In this document: one piece after another, positions 49,169 to 58,523 of the stretch
How the letters are laid out: every line of letters begins with the position of its first letter
Position numbering within the stretch: position 1 is the stretch's first letter
Source: Branchiostoma floridae
Lineage: Eukaryota; Chordata; Leptocardii; Amphioxiformes; Branchiostomatidae
Direction of reading: 5' to 3'
DNA length: 64,000 bases
Assembly (NCBI RefSeq): GCF_000003815.2
Contig: NC_049996.1
Coordinates: forward strand, 9,822,010 to 9,886,009
Program-made: the position numbers and the translations under genes
Notes under the pieces: generated by a model
What the model was told of the DNA's origin: nothing
Seen by the model: the letters and a program-made list of their open reading frames with translations, nothing else
Databases searched by the model: none

Positions 49169-50670
49169 GGGGGAGATGAGTTCTGGGATATGGACATTCC
49201 TACAGAAGACGACGAGGACAACAAAAAGAAACAGAAAATATAAAAACAAATTGAAGTCATACGATGACCAAAAAACACTAAGCAATCAGTTATTACTGTC
49301 ATACAAATAACATTTTGTACAGAAATCCATCTGTGCATTCATTGAGAATGTCATCTGTAGCATTTAAGAGCCAGACAGCCAACTTTGAATAATTCAAAGC
49401 CCATAAAAATGCTCTTGTTGTGTGGGGACCGTTCATTTGACTACATAGAGAGTAGTGACCAACAGAACCACTTGATTAGAGTACTGTTACAATGTTGCCT
49501 ATCCTCCTCTAATGTGTTGTGAAAAATGAACAGTCCCCTTTGCTTAAGACAGTCCTAACTTCTGTATCTCCCTTTACTCATTCCAGTCCCAAGAACAATA
49601 TAGGAACTAGTCAGCAAGAGTGCTATAGGATTCCGAAGTGCTTGGATCTAGTATCAACATTGTATTTTGTAAATATACTGGTTATTAAGTGATCAGAAAG
49701 ATCTATGCAACCGGCTATTGTGAAATGTTTGTACAGAATATAAGAGCCACATTCAAGTGAAGACTAATAATCAGATATAACGTTACTAATTATAACCAGT
49801 GCTGAGCAATTTGGAGAGTTTGAATTCTACAATTACCTCCAGTTATCATTGCCAGAAGGCATTTACTCCTTGTTTATGCTATGTTGATAATCAACTGTAT
49901 TTTCTTATATCTTGTGGTGGATTTTCCAATGAGATGCTGCTTGGGTGATGTGAATATTCAATGAAAATCTCAACTTGTATATTGCAAAATCGTTTTGCCC
50001 TACTTCAGTTCTGTTTGTTCACATGCAGTTTCTGTACACATTATGCAAAATAAAATTTATTTAGAACATATTTCTGTTGCATATTTTTGCTTGGGTGATA
50101 TTTGCATACATGTAGTAAATGTTAAGTTGCTTTGCAATGTACCATACAGGAGACGTCAGTTGTGTTGACGTCATGTCACCAATAAATCCAGTTATTCACT
50201 GACCTTAAGGTAACAACTCATGTTACCTTTACTGTCATAGACTTCAACCACTATTTGTATATCATATCCCCTTGAACATACCTGATAAGTGTGAGACAAC
50301 TTTGTCACAGACATTTACGCCAGTAAAGCAACAGCAAAGTTCAAACCCATCTTACCTGTCAGTGACAAATTTCAACCACTATTGCATATTCAAGAGAAAT
50401 ACCCGTTAACTATGAGACAAATTCTCATTTTATGTACAGGACTTTCAATCAACATGGCACGTTTGCTGTATCATGGGGACATGTGCTGCAGATTGCGCTC
50501 GCCTCGACATAAGAGGAGTCTTTCTATTGGATAGAAATTGCCAGTTCGGACTTAGTAGAAGCGTTAGCCAATAGCAGCTGAGTTTGTAAATACTGAGTTT
50601 ATGGACACCTTCTCAGCCACAATATCCCGTGACAACATTTTAGGAGGTTGGTCACCTGTTCTTTAGCTGG
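49169..50670 (+). other. ODAD4 3' UTR and short intergenic region
   Basis: After the TAG the same frame runs 24 further codons (GGDEFWDMDIPTEDDEDNKK and a basic end) to TAA at 49241-49243. The polyA signal AATAAA is at 50049-50054. The rest (about 600 bp) precedes the next gene and includes a CCAAT-type ATTGG near 50528. No other gene was seen. Confidence 0.6.
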
Positions 50671-53600
50671 ATGGCAAGTGGCATTAACTTCTTGACGGTG
50701 TACATAGTAGAAGGCGGCGAAGCTGAAGACGTCGAGGAAAAGGAAAAGAAAGAAGAGGACAACGCAGAGGAAAAGAGCGAAGGCTATTTAGAGGGCCTAG
50801 AAGTTATTTCCGAAGACGAGGAAAACGTAGAGAAGGAAGAAGAAGAAGACGAGGAGGAGGAAGGACGAAGGACTGCTAAACAAAACGCCACTATCGCCGT
50901 CATGGTCGTTCTTAAGGTTTTCGGGTTCGCCTTATTTATCAACTACATTGTCAACGTCGCCGGCCAGAAGGGTAAGTTGATCTATAGTATACAGTTATTT
51001 TCATTACGCCAAATACTCAAGCTGGATGTGATTTTGGAAACACTCAGGAAATTTTGTTGGAGAGCAGGTTTTGTACCCTATCGATTTATACGTAAAATTA
51101 TTACACTACTTTACTTTGACCTCCAAGAGTTCAAGGAGTAAATGCTGTTATTTTGAAATTAAGAGTATCAAGAAACAGCTCCGCCTAGACTTTGTGGTCT
51201 TGGACGCGAATAAGAAAACAACTTGAATATTGAGAGTAAAGGCTAGATCATGGTGCTATTTCGTGTGGGTGCAAAAGTGGTATGGACACATTCCATACGG
51301 TATGGAATGTTGTGTTTCTCCGTCAAGTTTCCGTTTTGAGAATCAGAGATAGAATTAGTAGAGTTAAAATCACACATAACAAGTCACTACTTGTCTCACA
51401 TATAGTGCCTTTTATGTTTTATTGCCCGCTATTTTGTAGTTAACGTACGTCACGTACGTCACAGGTGCTTTAAACCCCTGTCACACGTAGGCGCCAATGA
51501 CCATATGGCCTCCCGTGAACAGGCTTATCTCTTGTTTGGAGTTGTCAATCTTTAAAAGTCGTCTGCGTCAGCCGACTACGAAATTTAAAGAAAAGTAAAA
51601 GTCTTATTCTTGGATCTGGAATAGGCTAGGATGGATACCGGCTACTTGTAACACTCCGTTGGGGAGCGGTCGGGAACATGAGAATCATGAGAAGGCCCCG
51701 AATGTGTGACTGATAGCGGCGTTAGAAATGTTTTGTCGTTCAGGTTGGGCATGCCGTCTGTAATACTACTTTGAAGTGTACCAAATTCTTAGCTTCAGCC
51801 AAGAAAAGAATCCCATCCGCTTTTATAGTGTGGCTGATTGAGCCTGAGTTTTACAGAATGGTGAAACACAATTTTGCACTGCGTCACAGAGTGCCGTGAG
51901 ATGATAAACTATGGAGTTGATTGGACGCATTCTTGGCCTTATCGTAAACAAGTACGGAAGAAATCTCCTTGATTGGAATTTATGGCACTGTCTGCTCCTG
52001 ACACACACATGCCCAAATACGTCATTAATGACGACATTACACTGATTACAGTGAATTTGCCCCTTTTGGGGTATAGTATGGCGAAGGTTGATCACTGTTC
52101 TTGGTGCTGATTGGCTGTTTTGAATCGTGAGCCTGTCCTTTATTCTGAATGATTGTTTACATCTGAACACCACGTTGAGTAACGTTTCGACAGAACGTAT
52201 CGTATAAGGTAGTTTTTGCGTATTCACGATAATATCTATAACGTTATACGTTTAAAATCTTGTGTCGGAATTTCAAAAGATATGACATGCAACGGACGAA
52301 ATTCTGATGCAACGTCGACCAAACACCCATCGAAAACTGTGACGAATTCTTTAGCACTGCAAGACAACTCCCGTAAATGTCTGATAACACGTTACAAATA
52401 AGGAACCATGCTGGTCAGGGGTTAGAGGGTGTCTAGTTATTGTTGACATTTGACGTGACACTGATAAGTCCCACTGACGTGACACTGATAGGTTGGGCCC
52501 TGTAATTGGTGCTGATTAGCTGGTTTGAATTTTGGGACCTGTCCTTGGTGCTAATTGGCTGGTTTGAATTTTGGGACCTGTCCTTGGTACTGATTGGCTG
52601 GTTTGAATTTTGGGACCTGTCCTTGGTGCTGATTGGCTGGTTTGAATTTTGGGACCTGTCCTTGGTGCTGAATGTGCTATTACCAACCATGAGGAAACCC
52701 ACGTCGTTTTTACTGCCATGAAAATACTCCCTGAATAACACTACAATCTTTCATTGTAGAGAAATTAATAAGTATGAAAGAAGTGAGACTGATTTATATG
52801 TCAAACATCGCAGCCTAAATTCTGATTTGCGTTGTAGGGATAAACACTAAGTTCCTAGAGGTTGGAGGACTGTAACCTTAGTTCACCTTTATCCGTATGG
52901 TAACCTATATCCGCTGTGTTGCTAAACAGGGTATCCTGGGATATCGAGTCGACGGACAATAGTTTCAAATTGTATTATTTTCAAAATATTGCAGTTTGAA
53001 ACCACCATCTGTCGACTTGCTATCCCTAAATACATTGTGTTTAAAAAGAACGGATAAAGGTGAACAAGGGTTAACACGTTAAAGTCCTCTTCTTCAGTAT
53101 TTCAACCACGTTTCCTGAAACTCTGCCCGTGTAGCGTACGACTCGTGCAGCGTGCCGGGAGAGAAGCGGCAGGCCTGCGGTAGCTGGAAGACCAGCGAGC
53201 GGGAGTGTATCGACATGGGGTGCTGCTACCGCTCGCCCTTCAGCGTGCCGAACGCGCCCTGGTGCTACCATACAGCATCAGAAGAAGAAAGTGCGTTGGA
53301 ATCGACATTACATTTCATAGTTGAAACATACTCATCTAATACAAAAGTATCTGATCTTTCCACTTTTAGAGGACCTAATGTTAACGTTATACCTGGCTGG
53401 TGAAGTCGTTAAATTGCACACCCCATTTGCCAGCGTAGTTCGTGCATTTATCATGTTGGTGCAATACTGCGAAGTTATCCAGCTGGACTGCACCGGATTG
53501 GGATTCGGGGATTCAGTGCAATTTGAGGAAGTGCGCGGTAATCCGCTATGCAATTAATTGGCTTCTACAGTATTTAGATTTGAAGTTCACAAATGATTTT

Positions 53601-56083
53601 ATGATACAGTTTAAAGTGCCCTTTACTGAACAAAAGAACGGAGAACAAAAGTCTGGGCTGTTCACAAACAAGCTTATTGCACGTACTACGACAGAATACA
53701 GATTTCTTCAACTAGTTCATGGCTCCTCATTTATCGTTTGATAGCTGTGATTTAATGAAAGGTATGCATCTATTTGAGTGTTGAAATATCTTCCGTTCTT
53801 CCAGCCAACAACTGGTTCCTGGGCTCCTCATCTGAAGAGGACGGTAGTGAGGAGAAGGGCTCAGACAAGGACACCGCTGTTGGATTAGGTAAAGATGAAC
53901 AAATTAGTCATTTCTTTGAGAGATAGGAATATTGCACCTTAAATATTCAACATACTTACCAAATAGATTGACGCTAATATCGGCGGTCAAGCTGCTATAC
54001 TTTGATTTTGTTCAAGTCTGTCTGGCAAAAAAAAAAAAACTGCCATAAGATGTCCAAAATTCGAACCATGTCTAATAAGACTGTAGTTTGGTAGTTTAGA
54101 TCAAAAGCATGCTGTGATTTGACAACGTATTCTGACAAGTCATTTTTGTACTTTGTGACTTTTTCCTGTGCAGGATCAATCATGGATCGGCTGTTTGGGC
54201 GTGAAGAAACTGTGAGTGACTGTTCAGAATCAGTATGCGAACATTTGTCTCTGTAAGATGATTATATTTAGTCGTCAATAGAAGTTTTTAAAAAAAGTTT
54301 GGCAAGCCCAATTTTCACACTATTACAAACATAAAACCCTGTGCATTGCAACAATTTTGGTATTACCCTTGGCATACACTTTGAATCACTGATTGTGATT
54401 TATTGTAATATGTGCTATGATGGTGATGTGAAACTGTTTGGTAACTTACCATTTAGTACACAGTGGAGATGTGACAATCATATTGAACTGAAACAGCACT
54501 TTATTGATGTCCAATTCAATGCTGTAATTTCTGCACAACAGGAGGATCCTGCTTTGGCCAACCCTCCTGACAAGCCTCATCACAGCTTGCACCGGCGCTC
54601 ACCTGATGGGCATGATGGGATGCCTCCCAACCATCGTGGGGACACAAATATCCGCAACTGTGACAAAACTCCCCATCATGGCAGCCCTGGTCATCCTCCC
54701 CATCATGCCCCTGAGACTCCTCCCCATCATGCCCCTGGTCATCCTCCCCATCATGCCCCTGAGACTCCTCCCCATCATGCCCCTGGTCATCCTCCCCATC
54801 ATGCCCCTGAGACTCCTCTCCATCATGCCCCTGAGACTCCTCTCCATCATGCCCCTGGGAATCCTCCCCATCATGCCCCTGGGGATCTTTCCCATCATGC
54901 CCCCAACAATCCTCCCCATCATGTCCCTGAAACTCCTCTCCATCATGCCCCTGAGACTCCTCCCCATCATGCCCCTGAGACTCCTCCCCATCATGCCCCT
55001 GAGACTCCTCCCCATCATGCCCCTGAAACTCCTCCCCATCATGCCCCTGAGACTCCTCCCCACCGTGACCATGGTCCCTCACAACATCCCAACCCTCCTC
55101 CTCAGCATGATCCCGCACTTCACCCAAAACATGAACTAAAGCCCCCACACAATGATCTCAAACACCCTCAGAAACCAGCCTCTGGCCACCACCCCCCTCC
55201 AGCCAAGACACACCATAAAGAATCGAGGAATGAGGAAACGCCGATTGACTGTCATCATAACATGATGTGTCGTCTGGGAGCATTTGAGACTGGACATGGT
55301 AAAGCACTTCTAAAGTTTTATGTTTGGTCACTTTAAAAGCTCTGTTTGTGAAATGTCTAACGTTATAATTCAACATTTGCTCTCATCAACAAATTTTGAC
55401 AGGGATCTGATGAAAGTATTGTAATGTTGTTGCTAACAAATTGATGCATATGTCATGTAACTTTCAAATATCATAATGAAAGCACTTCATACAGTCTATT
55501 CATTATGCTATCACAATATTTCTTCAGTGTGTGTGTGTGTGTGTTGTATGTATGTGTGTGTGTGTTTGTTTATGTGAGTCTGTGTGTGTTTGAGAGTCTA
55601 TCTGTATGTGTGTGTGTGTCTGTATGTATGTATGTTTGTGTCTGTGTGCATGTATATTCCACAAATATACCAATTCCCAAACCTGGAATAACATCTGTAA
55701 ACCATGACACATCTGTTCTTCCAGCTGTCATCAACGGCCTGCCAGCTAACCCAGCCGTGCGCCGCCTCCTCCTGGGTCTGTCCTACGCTTTCATGATCGG
55801 GATAGTGGGGTTTTTCATCCTCCAATGCTACTGCTTCTTAAAGAAGACTCCAGAGGATGAGGAAAACAAAGCGCCGGAATCTGACGGTACTGAAGACAAG
55901 AAGGGGCCGCCTGCGACTTTCTGTGTGGAAGCTGAAGGGAATGAGAAGGTTCTACCTGTGACGATTGTGGAGGCTGGGGACTACGCCGACCCCTGGAGCG
56001 ATCGTGATGATGTCATCATCAGCCCTGAGGAGCTGAAAGCACTGATGACTAAACTCCAGGAGGAAGAAAGCAGCAAGGGATAG
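50671..56083 (+). CDS. predicted two-pass membrane protein with trefoil domain and His/Pro octapeptide repeats, 6 exons
   Basis: Exons: 50671-50971, 53135-53290, 53805-53888, 54174-54211, 54542-55298, 55725-56083 (TAG 56081-56083). GT/AG junctions and phases close at 564 residues. Residues 1-70 are strongly acidic (Glu/Asp/Lys). A membrane helix follows (about 73-95, VMVVLKVFGFALFINYIV). Residues 106-148 are a P-type trefoil domain with all six cysteines (DSC, QACGSW, REC, MGCCYRSP, APWCYH), in a symmetric phase 1-1 exon. Next is an acidic Ser-rich linker, then exon 5 with fifteen HHAPETPP-type octapeptides and a His/Pro-rich extension. A second helix (about 461-483, YAFMIGIVGFFILQCYCF) precedes an acidic C-tail (SPEELKALMTKLQEEE). 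Trefoils fold outside the cytosol, so the loop is inferred to be luminal or extracellular with both ends cytosolic. Histidine-rich loops can bind metal or sense pH; that role is speculative. I know no protein with this architecture. PolyA signal at 56642. Confidence 0.75.
51444..51463. promoter_or_regulatory. tandem CGTCA (CRE half-site) repeat in intron 1 of the trefoil gene
   Basis: ACGTACGTCACGTACGTCAC carries two identical 9-bp steps, each with a CREB half-site. It lies about 470 bp inside intron 1. No other support for function. Confidence 0.3.
52500..52672 (+). repeat. 39-bp tandem repeat, four copies, with CCAAT boxes
   Basis: Four near-identical units read CTGATTGGCTGGTTTGAATT then TTGGGACCTGTCCTTGGTG. 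ATTGG (the complement of CCAAT) is intact in three units and in an isolated related unit near 52105-52140 (CTGATTGGCTGTTTTGAATC). It sits in intron 1 of the trefoil gene. Its frames are open on both strands only because the unit is a multiple of three; it is not coding. Confidence 0.9.
52873..53073. mobile_element. fold-back MITE family M, copy 2 (trefoil gene intron 1)
   Basis: The left end TAACCTTAGTTCACCTTTAT then CCGTATGGTAACCTATATCC is inverted at the right end (AACGGATAAAGGTGAACAAG then GGTTA). The interior palindrome is shared with copy 1 (GTCGACGGACAATAG versus CATCTGTCGAC). It ends about 60 bp before the trefoil exon acceptor. Confidence 0.88.
54673..55064 (+). repeat. 24-bp coding repeat (HHAPETPP units)
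   Basis: About fifteen copies of a 24-bp unit (CATCATGCCCCTGAGACTCC then TCCC) encode octapeptides HHAPETPP, HHAPGHPP, HHAPGNPP and variants. The arrangement of ETPP and GHPP types suggests expansion first as a 48-bp dimer, then as single units. The unit has no stop in several frames, so long open frames on the opposite strand are by-products. Confidence 0.92.
55526..55650 (+). repeat. (GT)n-rich microsatellite in trefoil gene intron 5
   Basis: Interrupted GT/TATG-rich low-complexity sequence upstream of the last exon. The frame that runs through it into exon 6 is not coding before the acceptor at 55724. Confidence 0.9.
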
Positions 56084-58523
56084 AGGCCTGGAAACAGCAA
56101 CCCCAAAATGCTGAAAATCCCATATCAGATGACATGGAAACACTTTGCATGTGACATTAGTTACTAAATGCTTTTAAAGCAACTGAAAGTCCAGGCTTAT
56201 GTTGTTACATATTTTCTCTTCTAAAGAAATTATTCAAGTTCAAAGGTAGATCTAAGTGAAACTAATATTAACACATTATCCTTAAAGTTTATGATTTTGA
56301 AATGTATAAAATCTGCACTTAGCTGTGATGAAAGGTTTCATTTTGTTAACCTAAGAGTATCATATTATAGAATGGAAGTTTTTAATGGCACAATAAGTTG
56401 TCAGGCTCTTAGCCAACAAGGTTTAAATCTTCATCTTTTCAAACCTGCTGATATTACAATAACTTGAACATTAATATACAAGCAACAAAGAACAACAATC
56501 TGACAACACTTGGCACTTCACAAAGACTTGTATTCAAATTTTCACAAAATACATTTCACATCAATACAGATATATGTTACTAGTAACATCTAGGGGGTTA
56601 AGAAAATACTGATAACCATGATCACAGATCTAGGAATATGCAATAAACACATTGCTACATACAAAGTAATTCTTGTATCTTTTTCCACAAAGTGGTTCAA
56701 CAAATTTTAGGATTTTCCTCGTGATCATTCTGGCGATAGGTACTTTGTTTCGACTGAAGGAAAATTTACATTGCCTGTGGCTATCCAACTGGTGTATGGC
56801 ACACATTTGTTCTGTATTAGGGTCTCTGACAAAAACAAAAAATTTAGCTTGGACAGAGTAATGTTGTCTGCTATATCCTAGCCTGGTCTGATTGCAGCAG
56901 GACCAGAAATGTCCCTCTCAAACCTTTAAAGACTGGTTTCCCTGGTGAACAAACCACGCTAACGTTAGTTCACCTTTATCCGTGGGTTAACCTATATCCA
57001 AAGTATTACATGAAACGGGTATTTACGTTTAAAATGCCAAAATGCTGTATTTTGAAAATATTGCCCATTTGATATCCATCCCCTGACATACTCTGTTACA
57101 ATACCTTATAAAGAACGGATATAGGTCACCCCGTGAATAAAGGTGAACTAGCGTTACACGTACAGTGGAAGTAAGTTTAAAAACACTCCTTCCCAAATTT
57201 CCTGTCTGATTATTACAATCTTCTATCCCATCCATACATAGACTAGTTGGTCCCGTAAATTCACAAACTTCTTTGATACAAAAATATACAGCCTAAAATT
57301 AGATCACATACACAGGAACATGTAGTGCACTTATTGATATAGACACAGAGTGGGTTACAGGCACACACTGGACACTTCATACTCAGTCTATATTCTATGG
57401 TCTCCCATATATGGGATAATGTCTTGAACAATACCCCTTAAAATGACAGGTAACATTTAGGATTTTTGACAAGAGATTGCCATTGTGACGATTGTCTACT
57501 ACATATAGATTTACCCAAGGGGTTTTCATATTGATAATTATGTGCAAATATTGCACATTACATTTAATGCAAATTAATAGTACACAGTCACCTTTTTCAA
57601 TTTCCAATACATAAGAAAACACTTTAAGATTCGACATTCAAGATTTCAGAACTGATAAAAAAGATCTATTTGATTTTGATAATGAATATTAGATGTTGCA
57701 TTAAATAATCGTGAGAAATTCAATGTACACGTTGTATCGCCAGGCCAACATAAGTCAACGTTGTGATCTTAAAGAAGACCAAAGACATTTTTTGCTTGTC
57801 AATGATAACATGATTGTACATGTAACTTTAACTTATAAGCTACCACAGTCCCTGACCCTCAAGATGGGGATGGAACAAGGTGAAGATGATATAACATTTA
57901 GTCACCAAATTTGGCAACACTTCAACTCCAAATGTAGGTTAAAATCACAATTTCCATTTGTAGGATGAGTGTCATTTTTGCTTTAGCCCTGTATCACTGT
58001 ACATGTATCTATGGACAGTATGCAACAATATTTTTCATGGCTATGTACCACACTTTTGACAACACTGACATGTTAAAGTTCCACATAAAGAGCATAATCA
58101 AACCTTACATTTCAACTACATCACTGGAAAATACACACTTACAGTCTACAGGTTATGATATACATTGTACATGCATAACTCATCACTGGACATAACATAT
58201 AAGACAAAAACATACAATCTAAAAGCATCATGGCATTCCACATTAGACAATACAAAAGTTCTGCATTTCACTTGCAATAAATATTCCAGGCCTTTCTGTG
58301 GTTGTTCATTATTTTAAGCTATTAAAGATATTACACTTTTTCTCTATATTTCATATGTTAGATATTACTTGCAAAACTTCCCAAGAAATGGCAGGTTACA
58401 TTTAAGAATTTTGACAAAAGATTGCCTTTGTGACGATATAATTTCAGCCCAATCATCATTCAGCCCAAACATTTTGAAAATCAAAATTTTAATGTTGCTT
58501 GGTAATTAGAATGTCAAGTGGTT
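56084..58523. other. convergent intergenic region between the trefoil gene and PRMT2
   Basis: Includes the trefoil gene 3' UTR (polyA signal 56642-56647) and MITE copy 3 (56960-57156). No further coding sequence is recognised. AGGTTACATTTAAGAATTTT near 58391 echoes AGGTAACATTTAGGATTTTT near 57450, a small duplicated phrase. Confidence 0.5.
56960..57156. mobile_element. fold-back MITE family M, copy 3
   Basis: The left end TAACGTTAGTTCACCTTTAT then CCGTGGGTTAACCTATATCC is inverted at the right end (AACGGATATAGGTCACCCCG then TGAATAAAGGTGAACTAGCG). 197 bp. Its interior is shorter and more diverged than in copies 1 and 2. Confidence 0.88.

Noticed and set aside
52433-52741. Minus-strand frame encoding a KDRSQNSNQPIST repeat
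   Set aside because: Produced by the 39-bp intronic repeat, whose unit is a multiple of three; no splice link or domain.
54516-55148. Long minus-strand frames encoding Gly/His/Asp/Glu or Met/Arg/Gly repeats
   Set aside because: The 24-bp repeat has no stop in several frames. The plus-strand HHAPETPP frame is joined by clean splice sites and phase to the flanking exons, so the others are by-products.
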